From: Candidatus Uhrbacteria bacterium
GTDB lineage: Bacteria > Patescibacteriota > Patescibacteriia > 2-12-FULL-60-25
Length of the DNA: 64,000 nt
Direction: 5' to 3'
Assembly (NCBI GenBank): GCA_021413945.1
Contig: JAIOPK010000006.1
Span: forward strand, 326,327 to 390,326
A model generated the notes under the pieces. It saw only the letters and a program-made list of their open reading frames with translations. It had not been told where the DNA came from and ran no database searches. Position numbers and translations under genes: made by a program. Of the stretch, positions 51,866 through 58,652 are shown one piece after another; position 1 is the first letter of the stretch, and each line of letters opens with the position of its first letter.

Positions 51866-51888
51866 TATCGCTCGTTCGATGCTAGTCT
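51860..51888 (+). promoter_or_regulatory. Promoter of the 44-aa small gene
   Basis: TTGCCA (51860-51865), 17-base spacer ending TGC (extended -10), TAGTCT (51883-51888); leader of about 20 bases. Confidence 0.7.
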
Positions 51889-51913
51889 TTACGTTCTGAT
51901 TCTTTAACTTTAC

Positions 51914-52048
51914 ATGTCTATGTCAACTTTTGACGACACGATGGTCCCTCCGGTCGCTCCGATCGAAGAAGAGACCAAGCCGGAAGCAGAAGCGCCTGCA
52001 GAAGAGGCTTCCACAGAAGCTCCGACCGAACCGGCCCCTCAGGCCTAA
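51914..52048 (+). CDS. Small acidic Pro/Glu/Ala-rich protein (44 aa)
   Basis: ATG TCT ATG TCA... to TAA 52048 encodes 44 residues: 'MSMSTFDDTMVPPVAPIEEE' then a run of E, P, A and T ending 'PAPQA'. There are no basic residues apart from one Lys, so it should be disordered and strongly acidic. It sits alone between a good extended -10 promoter (51860-51888) and a perfect terminator (52051-52086), which argues for a real, expressed gene. Met3 (51920) is an alternative start. No family recognised; such tails can act as protein-binding or anti-aggregation segments, but that is speculation. Confidence 0.6.
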   Translation: MSMSTFDDTMVPPVAPIEEETKPEAEAPAEEASTEAPTEPAPQA

Positions 52049-52050
52049 TA

Positions 52051-52086
52051 AAAAAGACTCCGACTCGAGAGAGAAGGAGTCTTTTT
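52051..52086 (+). terminator. Terminator of the small gene
   Basis: AAAAAGACTCC (52051-52061) pairs with GGAGTCTTTTT (52076-52086) around a 14-base loop; the T run continues to 52088. Two bases after the TAA. Confidence 0.9.
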
Positions 52087-52098
52087 TTGATCTCCCGA

Positions 52099-52126
52099 TT
52101 GACAATTTACATGGAAAGAGTAGTTT
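52099..52126 (+). promoter_or_regulatory. Promoter of the 52161 gene
   Basis: TTGACA (52099-52104), 16-base spacer, TAGTTT (52121-52126). The leader holds a small hairpin (ACTGCA-TT-TGCAGT, 52133-52146) immediately before the Shine-Dalgarno. Confidence 0.65.
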
Positions 52127-52160
52127 ATCCGAACTGCATTTGCAGTGAGAGGAGGGCATT

Positions 52161-52868
52161 TTGAGAATTTATCCGAGGTTTTCCGATCAACTGGTGACGG
52201 ATGCTATCTTTGAACTGGGCAAGATCGAGGATGCGACGGAGAGCAACACGGCTCTCGCCAGCATCCTTAAGATATTGGTTCATGGGGAGCCGGAAGTGGT
52301 GCGGACACACATGCTTCCCATCAGCGACGCCTGGATGCGCTACGAGCTCCTGACTGAGCTCTACGGTGCGCATGGCAACGACCGCGATCTCGGTCTGCTG
52401 ATGAAGATCACGCCCGACGAGTACTTCCCCGACAAGGAAGATATTCGTGAGCAGATCTTTGCGCTGCGCGTCCGGATCGCCTCGGGTTGGCGATCCAAGC
52501 CCGAGAGTGAAGTGATGACCTCTCAGTATCGCGAACGCATGCTCGACAAGTCGATGGAAAGGCTCAAGAGCTTTCGTCGGAATGCGGCGCCCGCGATCTT
52601 CATCTTCAACGAGCTGTGTCTCCGGATTGGCTATGGGGATGCCCGGGTGATCCAAGAGGCGCGGGAGATGGCTGGTGACGACTTTGATCTGCGTGATCGG
52701 ATCGTTACGGCAATCGCCATGGGACATGCTCGGATTCCCTCGCCTATGCGAGCCCGAAAGGCGCTCGAACAGGTCTCGCTGCCGAAGCATCGCATCGAGG
52801 TTCTGGTGACGATCGCCACGATCGAGAGCGAGCTCGGGCAGCAGCCCGTTCAAGATTTTCTGCACTGA
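52161..52868 (+). CDS. Helical-repeat orphan protein with TTG start, SD-cassette class
   Basis: Unrecognised 235-aa all-helical protein: repeated helical pairs such as 'ESNTALASILKILVHGEPEVVRT', 'MRYELLTELYGAHGNDRDLGLL', 'AAPAIFIFNELCLRIGYGDARVIQEA' and 'RIEVLVTIATIESELGQQPV'. The spacing resembles tetratricopeptide or HEAT-like helical hairpins. TTG 52161 is the best start: AGGAGG lies eight bases upstream and no ATG or GTG fits. C-rich codons, own promoter and terminator. Function unknown. Confidence 0.7.
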   Translation: MRIYPRFSDQLVTDAIFELGKIEDATESNTALASILKILVHGEPEVVRTHMLPISDAWMRYELLTELYGAHGNDRDLGLLMKITPDEYFPDKEDIREQIFALRVRIASGWRSKPESEVMTSQYRERMLDKSMERLKSFRRNAAPAIFIFNELCLRIGYGDARVIQEAREMAGDDFDLRDRIVTAIAMGHARIPSPMRARKALEQVSLPKHRIEVLVTIATIESELGQQPVQDFLH

Positions 52869-52876
52869 CTCTGCGG

Positions 52877-52905
52877 CCCGGCTTCGACGAACTGTCGAGG
52901 CCGGG
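52877..52905 (+). terminator. Hairpin after the 52161 gene
   Basis: 12-bp stem CCCGGCTTCGAC/GTCGAGGCCGGG with one G-T pair and a GAACT loop. Confidence 0.75.
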
Positions 52906-52962
52906 TCTTGCGCTTTATGGTTGTTCGCGTACGCTCATGCGGCGTTCATTAAGGAGAAGCAG

Positions 52963-54312
52963 ATGACGGAAGAGACGGTGTATACGTGTAAGTTTGGCGG
53001 TTCCTCGCTTGCGGACGGAGCGCGCGTCGCCAAAGTGGCGGAGCTCATCCGAAGCGATCCACGGCGGCGCTATGTCGTCGTGTCCGCGCCGGGACGTAAA
53101 GATCCTGGCGATCACAAGGTGACGGACCTGCTCTACGCGGCGTACGAGAACAAGCGTCTCGGACTCGAGTTCCGCGAGGCGTATGACCGCGCCGAGCGTC
53201 CGCTCGAGCACATCGCCAAGCACCTCGACTGGGTGGCGGGCGGGAAGGGGAACATCGACGTCGCATTCGACAAGATCTTGCTCGATAACGAGAAGATCGT
53301 GCATGAGCAGGACGTGTCGGCGGATTTCGTCGCGAGCCGCGGCGAGTATCTGATGGCGAGATTGCTCGCCATGTACCTCGACTGGCCGTTCGTCGACGCC
53401 AAAGACATCGTCCGGTTCACATCGCAGGGCAAGTTCGACGCCGAGCTCACCCAGCAAATCGCCTCTGCGGAGCTCAAGAAGTATCCGCGAGCCGTGATTC
53501 CGGGCTTCTACGGCGTCCGACCCGAGGGCGACATCAAGACGTTCAGCCGCGGCGGTTCCGATCTCACGGGTGCGATCGTCGCGCGTGCGACGATTTCCAC
53601 CGTCTACGAGAACTGGACGGATGTTCCTGGGCTCATGAGCGCGGATCCTCGCATCGTGCCGGAGGCGCGCGCGATCGAAGCGGTGACGTATCGTGAACTG
53701 CGCGAGCTCTCATACATGGGAGCCAGCGTCTTCCACGAGGAAGCGGTGATCCCCGCCAAGATCGCGGGAACGACGATCCACATCCGCAACACGCACGATC
53801 CCGAAGGCAAGGGCACGCGGGTGATGCATGAATCGCATCGCGGACATCATCCGGTGGTCGTCGGCATCGCTGGGCTCAAGGGGTTCAGCACGATCCAGGT
53901 GCGCAAGACGCTCATGAATGAGGAGATCGGTTTTGCGCGCCGGCTCCTGACCGTTCTCGCGGACGAGGGGATCAGTGTCGAGCATATGCCCGGCGGGATC
54001 GACGCACTCTCGGTCATCGTGCCGACGCCAATGATCTATGACCGCGAGGTCGAGATCGAGACGGAGATCGAGAATATCTGCCGCGTCGACGACGTGCAGA
54101 TCGACCATGGGCTTGCTCTGATCGCCACGGTCGGACACGGCATGTGGCATACGCCTGGTGTCGCCGCACGGCTCACAGGCGCGCTCGCCAAGGCATCGAT
54201 CAACATCCAGATGATCAATCAGGGCTCGAGCGAGCTCAACATCATCGTCGGGGTGGCGGAAGGCGACTACGAAGAGGCTATCCGCGCCATTCACAGAGAG
54301 TTCTTTCCCTGA
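52963..54312 (+). CDS. lysC: Aspartate kinase
   Basis: Phosphorylates aspartate, the entry to Lys/Thr/Met and diaminopimelate. 449 aa from ATG 52963 (AAGGAG seven bases upstream). 'CKFGGSSLADGARVAKVAELI' holds the KFGGSS ATP motif; 'VSADFVASRGEYLMARLLA' and 'FSRGGSDLTGAIVA' complete the kinase site. Two ACT domains follow ('STIQVRKTLMNEEIGFARRL' and 'GLALIATVGHGMWHTPGVAA') for feedback control. No other gene of the pathway is nearby, so it may feed DAP supply or simply be acquired. C-rich codons, SD-cassette class, strong terminator. Confidence 0.95.
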   Translation: MTEETVYTCKFGGSSLADGARVAKVAELIRSDPRRRYVVVSAPGRKDPGDHKVTDLLYAAYENKRLGLEFREAYDRAERPLEHIAKHLDWVAGGKGNIDVAFDKILLDNEKIVHEQDVSADFVASRGEYLMARLLAMYLDWPFVDAKDIVRFTSQGKFDAELTQQIASAELKKYPRAVIPGFYGVRPEGDIKTFSRGGSDLTGAIVARATISTVYENWTDVPGLMSADPRIVPEARAIEAVTYRELRELSYMGASVFHEEAVIPAKIAGTTIHIRNTHDPEGKGTRVMHESHRGHHPVVVGIAGLKGFSTIQVRKTLMNEEIGFARRLLTVLADEGISVEHMPGGIDALSVIVPTPMIYDREVEIETEIENICRVDDVQIDHGLALIATVGHGMWHTPGVAARLTGALAKASINIQMINQGSSELNIIVGVAEGDYEEAIRAIHREFFP

Positions 54313-54320
54313 AACAGATG

Positions 54321-54351
54321 CGCCCCGGTCCAAAGACTTTGGACCGGGGCG
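54321..54351. terminator. 15-bp palindrome shared by lysC and the convergent PLP enzyme
   Basis: CGCCCCGGTCCAAAG and its exact complement separated by one base; eight bases after the lysC stop and six before the other gene's stop. Confidence 0.85.
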
Positions 54352-54357
54352 TTGACG

Positions 54358-55323
54358 TTAGGGCTGGTTGGCGAGGATTTGTCCGTGGTGGATGAGGTCC
54401 ATCGCCTTGGTGAGGCAGTAGCGGTACTGGCCGGGGGCGCGCTCGAACTCTTTCTGTCCGGTCGTGCTCCTTGCGAGCATGATGACGTCGGAGCAGACGG
54501 CGTCGTCGGGAACCTCGCCGACGCGCTTGGCTTCGTCGATGGCCGCTTGTTGGAGCGCGGCGTAACGCTTGGGGATGTAGTCGACCGCGTAGGCGTTCAT
54601 CAGCCGCTCCCCGAGCGCGATGCCTGGGACGTTCTTGAAGTAGCGACTGTACTCGAGGCGTTCGTTCATGTGCCGGCAGTAGATACCGCCGATGCGGTGG
54701 AACGCGGTACCGAACGGTTTACTGAAGCTGAAGATGACGGCTTCCACGTTGGTGTGGCGGTAGATCTCCATCGCTAGCGCCTTCTTGTTTGCGCCGAGAT
54801 AGGAGCAGTCGAGCACGACGTCGACCATCGGATACTTGGAGCGCATGTTCTCGAGCCAGAGCTCGAGGTCGTTCCACGATTCGCCGTCGATCGCCGAGGG
54901 ATGCGAGACGATGAAGACATCGTTCTCGTAGAAACTGTGTTTGGCCGGAGCTTCCGCCCGTCGGACATGCGTGATGATCTCGCGATCGTCGGCATCGGCG
55001 AGCTGGCGGAAGCCTTCGTAGTCGCCCTTGAATACGTGAACGCGCTTGTAACGGCGCATGATGATGTCGAGGGCTTCCGTCGCGCCGAGCGTCGGGTAGG
55101 CAAATGGGAACGTACGCTTGCGCACGCCGACCTTGCTCCACTCGCGCCACATCTCCAGAACCGGGATGTGCATGTCGATCTGGCTACGCTCGTAGGATTT
55201 GCTGAAGAGATCGTGAGGACGCGACTTCCAGTGCTCGTCCTGAACGGCCATCACCTCGTCCCAGTAGGCGGTGTACACGGTCCGGGTGACGCGCGTGAGA
55301 TTGAACGGCTGCTTGATCTTCAC
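54358..55323 (-). CDS. Fold-type I PLP enzyme, aminotransferase-like
   Basis: 321-aa PLP-dependent enzyme of the aspartate aminotransferase fold, short for the class (usually 350-420). 'GATEALDIIMRRY' is the phosphate-side glycine loop, 'VVLDCSYLG' the Asp that contacts the pyridine nitrogen, and 'IFSFSKPFGTAFHRIGGI' the lysine that binds PLP (SxSK) followed by the phosphate-binding Arg. Substrate unknown. Starts at GTG 55323, with GGAGGA four bases upstream. C-rich codons. Convergent with lysC, sharing its terminator, so the two may have arrived together. Confidence 0.83.
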   Translation of the reverse strand: MKIKQPFNLTRVTRTVYTAYWDEVMAVQDEHWKSRPHDLFSKSYERSQIDMHIPVLEMWREWSKVGVRKRTFPFAYPTLGATEALDIIMRRYKRVHVFKGDYEGFRQLADADDREIITHVRRAEAPAKHSFYENDVFIVSHPSAIDGESWNDLELWLENMRSKYPMVDVVLDCSYLGANKKALAMEIYRHTNVEAVIFSFSKPFGTAFHRIGGIYCRHMNERLEYSRYFKNVPGIALGERLMNAYAVDYIPKRYAALQQAAIDEAKRVGEVPDDAVCSDVIMLARSTTGQKEFERAPGQYRYCLTKAMDLIHHGQILANQP

Positions 55324-55351
55324 GACTTCCTCCGCTCACTTGAGCTTTGGG

Positions 55352-55380
55352 ATGTTAGGGAAAATGGTGCTTTTTGTCAA
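55352..55380 (-). promoter_or_regulatory. Promoter of the PLP-enzyme gene
   Basis: Minus strand TTGACA (55375-55380), 17-base spacer, TAACAT (55352-55357); leader of about 25 bases with Shine-Dalgarno, in contrast to the leaderless class. Confidence 0.85.
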
Positions 55381-55386
55381 TGTATC

Positions 55387-55395
55387 TGCTAGTAT
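55387..55395 (+). promoter_or_regulatory. Extended -10 of the rhodanese gene
   Basis: TGCTAGTAT; no -35 at the right distance (TTGTCA is 10 bases upstream). ATG 55407 follows after eleven bases. Confidence 0.5.
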
Positions 55396-55406
55396 CATTT
55401 TAAACT

Positions 55407-55712
55407 ATGAAAGACTTGATTACCGCAGAAGAAGTGAAGACGCGTATTGAAGGGATGATTGCTCCGGCGATTGTCGATGTTCGTGACGCGGAAGAGTTGG
55501 AGGGAGGTTTTATCGAAGGGTCAATTCATATTCCGATGGCCGAGCTTGAAGCAAAAATTACGGAAGTACTGCCAAATAAGCAGCGTGAAGTTATTTTGTA
55601 CTGCGCTCGAGGGCGCCGTAGTGCCATGGCCATGGAGATGCTTGATAACATGGGTTATACGAATGTGAAGAGTATGGTCGGAGGCTACGAGGAGTATAAG
55701 AATACGCTCTAA
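55407..55712 (+). CDS. Single-domain rhodanese-like protein
   Basis: 101-aa sulfurtransferase-fold protein: 'AIVDVRDAEELEGGFIEGSIHIPM' (parts 'AIVDVRDAEELEGG' and 'FIEGSIHIPM') and the active-site loop 'ILYCARGRRSAMAMEML', with a six-residue CxRGRRS loop able to bind thiosulfate or persulfide sulfur. 'VKSMVGGYEEYKN' closes the domain. Likely carries persulfide sulfur; partner unknown. Confidence 0.94.
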   Translation: MKDLITAEEVKTRIEGMIAPAIVDVRDAEELEGGFIEGSIHIPMAELEAKITEVLPNKQREVILYCARGRRSAMAMEMLDNMGYTNVKSMVGGYEEYKNTL

Positions 55713-55722
55713 ACGCGGATGG

Positions 55723-55731
55723 TGATATCAT
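55723..55731 (+). promoter_or_regulatory. Extended -10 six bases before a start
   Basis: TGATATCAT, then six bases (ATCGCC) to ATG 55738. No -35 recognised. Confidence 0.55.
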
Positions 55732-55737
55732 ATCGCC

Positions 55738-56610
55738 ATGCGCAACCCGTTCCTTCCGAGACTCGCGATTCTTGCGTTTGATCATCGCGCGTTTTTTCAA
55801 AAGAACTTAACAAAAGACGAGGAAAAGATTCGCGAGTATAAGCGGGTTATTTACGATGGACTTGTTCTAGCGACACAGCAAGGTGTGCCGATACAGGATG
55901 TCGCCATGTTGGTCGACGAGGAATACGGGATGGAATTGCATGTGGATGCGCAGATGCGCGGGATCACGAGAATTTTAACGACGGAAAAAAGCGGGCAGGA
56001 GGAATACGTGTTTCAGTATGGTGCCGAGTTTGGCGATCATATCGAAAAAATTCAGCCGGCATATGCCAAAGCGCTTGTGCGATATCGCGCCGACGGCGTT
56101 CAGGAGATGAATCAACGTCAATTATCGAGATTGAAGGAGTTGAGTGATTGGTGTCATGAGCACAAGATTGGTTTTCTTGTCGAGCCTCTGGTCTCGCCGA
56201 CGGAAGATGAGAAGACACGGTATGGACAGGAGCGATTTGATAGAACGATGCGGCCGCGGCTCACGGTCGAGATGATACGGCAGTTTCATGTAGCGGGCGT
56301 TGAACCGGATATTTGGAAGATCGAGGGGATGGAGGAGCAGGCGGACTATGAATTGGTTTCACAAACCGCGAGAGCTGAGGGGCGCGCGCATGTCGGTGTT
56401 GTCGTTCTTGGACGCGCGGAAGAAGTCGATCATGTAGAACGATGGCTCGTTGCCGGGAAGCATGTCGATGGCGTTTGTGGATTTGCAATTGGAAGAACGA
56501 TTTTTTGGGAGGCTTTGCAGGCACTACATAGCGGAACGATTACACGTGAACAGGCTGTTGAGCAGATCGCGCGATTGTATAAGCATTTTTACGACGTGTT
56601 CTTTGGGTAG
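55738..56610 (+). CDS. DUF2090 (IolC C-terminal type) aldolase-like protein
   Basis: 290-aa TIM-barrel protein resembling the DUF2090 domain that is fused behind the IolC kinase in some bacteria; here it stands alone. 'LAILAFDHRAFFQK' (conserved FDHR), 'VAMLVDEEYGMEL' (VDExYG), 'FLVEPLVSPTEDE', 'VEPDIWKIEGMEE' and 'GFAIGRTIFWEAL' are its landmarks; the Lys of 'DIWKIEG' would be the candidate Schiff-base residue, as in DhnA-type aldolases. Substrate unknown. TGATATCAT six bases before ATG 55738 predicts a leaderless mRNA. Its stop is five bases from the second structured repeat. Confidence 0.8.
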   Translation: MRNPFLPRLAILAFDHRAFFQKNLTKDEEKIREYKRVIYDGLVLATQQGVPIQDVAMLVDEEYGMELHVDAQMRGITRILTTEKSGQEEYVFQYGAEFGDHIEKIQPAYAKALVRYRADGVQEMNQRQLSRLKELSDWCHEHKIGFLVEPLVSPTEDEKTRYGQERFDRTMRPRLTVEMIRQFHVAGVEPDIWKIEGMEEQADYELVSQTARAEGRAHVGVVVLGRAEEVDHVERWLVAGKHVDGVCGFAIGRTIFWEALQALHSGTITREQAVEQIARLYKHFYDVFFG

Positions 56611-56615
56611 GGGGC

Positions 56616-56722
56616 GCGGGAACGGGATACCAAAAAATCTCCTGCGGAACTCGTCGTCAATCTTTTATTTTTCAAGGTCGACTCAGACAGTCCTCGGAGA
56701 TTTTTTGGTATCCCGTTTCCGC
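56616..56722. repeat. Structured repeat element, copy B
   Basis: 27-bp outer stem (56616-56642 with 56696-56722, one G-T pair) around a 53-base core. Its first 14 and last 25 bases match copy A exactly; only the middle 14 differ. The outer stems of the two copies are different in sequence (GCGGGAACGGGATACC against the copy A arm), yet each pairs with its own partner. It sits between the convergent aldolase-like gene and xthA, as copy A does between rplU and recR. A6/T6 tracts in the stem suit a bidirectional terminator. Confidence 0.85.
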
Positions 56723-56741
56723 TTCCTCGGCTGAAGAGCGG

Positions 56742-57515
56742 TTATATCGAGAGCTCTAAACCTATAGGGCAGTGATCGGAACCGATCACATCGTTGTTGA
56801 TCCACGCTTTCTTTACGTTCTTCTTGAGTCCGCTGCTTACGAAAAAATAATCGATTCTCCAGCCGACGTTGCGAGAGCGGCTGTTAGTCTTTTGATCCCA
56901 GTAGGAATAGTGGCCGCCCTCTTTTTCAAACATACGGAACGTGTCAATGTAGCCTGTTTTGATGAGTTTGGTTACCCATTCACGCTCCATCGGCATAAAT
57001 CCGCTGTTGTTGACGTTTTCTTTGGGGCGAGCCAAGTCGATTTCCGTGTGCGCCGTGTTCACATCGCCGGTGACGACGACGGGCTTCTTTTTGCGATAGG
57101 ATTCGATGAGCGAGAGGAAACGCTTGTAGAATTCCATTTTAAATTTCAAGCGCTCCGGACCGGAGCCTCCATTCGGGAAATAGACGTTGAAGAGATAGAA
57201 CTTGTCGAACTCGAGGAGGACAATGCGGCCTTCACCGTCGAGGAAGGGATCGCCAAAATTGGTTTCGGCAAAGATCGGGGAAATTTTTGTATAGATAGCG
57301 GTCCCGCTATAGCCTTTTTTGATGGCGCTGCTCCAATACGATTCATACCCGTCCGGGTGAACGAGTTGGGGCGAGAGCTGACCGACTTCCGCCTTTGTTT
57401 CTTGGAGGCAGACGATGTCGTACTTGGATTTGTGGAACCAATCGAGGAAGCCTTTGCGCTCGGCAGCGCGTATTCCGTTTACGTTCCAGGAGACCAGAGA
57501 GAGGCGTTTGGGCAT
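56742..57515 (-). CDS. xthA: Exodeoxyribonuclease III (AP endonuclease)
   Basis: Mg-dependent 3'-5' exonuclease and AP endonuclease of base-excision repair. 257 aa. 'LVSWNVNGIRAAERKG', 'IVCLQETKAEVGQL' (Glu metal ligand), 'GYSGTAIYTK', 'VNVYFPNGGSGPERLKFKM'-type segment ('FNVYFPNGGSGPERLKFK'), 'VVTGDVNTAHTEIDLARP', 'GWRIDYFFVS' and 'SDHCPIGLEL' (terminal Asp-His). ATG 57515 fits the conserved start; upstream in-frame sequence overlaps the divergent gene. Extended -10 TGCTATCCT ends six bases before ATG. Confidence 0.97.
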   Translation of the reverse strand: MPKRLSLVSWNVNGIRAAERKGFLDWFHKSKYDIVCLQETKAEVGQLSPQLVHPDGYESYWSSAIKKGYSGTAIYTKISPIFAETNFGDPFLDGEGRIVLLEFDKFYLFNVYFPNGGSGPERLKFKMEFYKRFLSLIESYRKKKPVVVTGDVNTAHTEIDLARPKENVNNSGFMPMEREWVTKLIKTGYIDTFRMFEKEGGHYSYWDQKTNSRSRNVGWRIDYFFVSSGLKKNVKKAWINNDVIGSDHCPIGLELSI

Positions 57516-57521
57516 GGGAAT

Positions 57522-57539
57522 AGGATAGCATGTTAGAAT
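57522..57539. promoter_or_regulatory. Back-to-back extended -10 boxes of xthA and the GT2 gene
   Basis: Minus-strand TGCTATCCT (-10 57522-57527) and plus-strand TGTTAGAAT (-10 57534-57539) lie six bases apart. Each is followed after six bases by its own start codon. Neither has a recognisable -35. Confidence 0.65.
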
Positions 57540-57545
57540 AGCCCC

Positions 57546-58640
57546 GTGCTTGATACTCGTGCGTCTACTTTTGTTCGTGAGCGGTTGAAGGGTGTTTCTC
57601 TTATTGAGACACCGATGGATGCGCGATGTCGCGTCTGTATTGTGATTCCCGTGTACGACGAGCCGGTGCATCGAATTGTGAATCTCTTGGTCTCGATCGC
57701 GCGGCAGCGAGACGTCGATCCGGGCACAGTCGAGGTCGTTTGTGTCGTGAATGACGGACCGAGCGACGGCTCACGGAAGTGGAGCATGGCTGAATTGGCA
57801 AATCGATTGATTCTCGATTTGCCTTTTTGGCGTAATCGCGACTCGTTTGGAGGGCATTTACGATTCCCGTCGGACGTTCTGGAGGCTTGTGCGGAAGTTC
57901 GGTCGGCGGTGCCGGCTTATGTCGTGGAGATGCAGACGAGCGGGAGCGGTGTCGTCGGGGAAGCGTTGAATCGGGGATTGGCAGAGGCGGCGGTTCGGTT
58001 TGATCGAACGGGGAAAGACGGGATCGTTATTTTCTTTGGTGCTGACAATGTTGTCGATGATCCGGACTATGTTGCGAATGCGATGCGGATGTTTCAAAAG
58101 AATAAGGATCTCGTTGCGGTAAGCGGCGGTGTTCGATTGTTGTTTGACCCGGACGCAAGGGTCGAGAGCCAACGTGAAATTATTGCCGACTTGGTTAATC
58201 GTCTTTTACGACGCAAGAGAATGAATGTGTTGGAACGGTTCCTCCAGGGTAAGGATCCGAACTTGATGGCCTCTGATGCGTTTCTTGGCTCGAATATTCT
58301 TGCGAGAAGCGCCGAGGCGGCCGCTTGGGGAGGGTTTCCCGACTGGAAACAGCACGAAGATTCAGAATTTGGGTATTCTGCCAAGGAGTACGCAAAAGCG
58401 GAGAGGAAGCGTGTCTTTGATGCGAAAGATTCTTTGTTGATTACGAGCGCGCTCAGGGATTCCGATCGAACGGGATCGTCGTTGAAGCAGCAGCTTGAGA
58501 AAGAGAGAGAGATGGAGCCGATCTCGGTCGAAACATACGAAAAACTCGAGCTGCAGGTCGGCGCAACAGAGGAGGGAAGGGCTTTGATCGATCGGATTGA
58601 AGAGCCGGCGAATATCCTTTGGGATAACTATCCTAATTGA
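57546..58640 (+). CDS. GT2-family glycosyltransferase-like protein
   Basis: 364-aa GT-A fold protein. 'CRVCIVIPVYDEP' is the N-terminal strand that begins family 2 enzymes, 'VCVVNDGPSDGS' the first nucleotide Asp, and 'IVIFFGADNVVDDPDYV' contains the DxD-like element ('GADN'). 'FLGSNILARSAEAAAWGGFPDW' and 'EDSEFGYSAKEY' correspond to the acceptor (ED) region. Starts with GTG 57546, six bases after an extended -10, thus a leaderless GTG. Donor and acceptor unknown. No membrane segments. Confidence 0.82.
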   Translation: MLDTRASTFVRERLKGVSLIETPMDARCRVCIVIPVYDEPVHRIVNLLVSIARQRDVDPGTVEVVCVVNDGPSDGSRKWSMAELANRLILDLPFWRNRDSFGGHLRFPSDVLEACAEVRSAVPAYVVEMQTSGSGVVGEALNRGLAEAAVRFDRTGKDGIVIFFGADNVVDDPDYVANAMRMFQKNKDLVAVSGGVRLLFDPDARVESQREIIADLVNRLLRRKRMNVLERFLQGKDPNLMASDAFLGSNILARSAEAAAWGGFPDWKQHEDSEFGYSAKEYAKAERKRVFDAKDSLLITSALRDSDRTGSSLKQQLEKEREMEPISVETYEKLELQVGATEEGRALIDRIEEPANILWDNYPN

Positions 58641-58646
58641 TATACT
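58638..58646 (+). promoter_or_regulatory. Extended -10 of ftsI
   Basis: TGATATACT; six bases (CCGACC) then GTG 58653. The TGA is also the stop of the upstream gene. Confidence 0.65.
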
Positions 58647-58652
58647 CCGACC

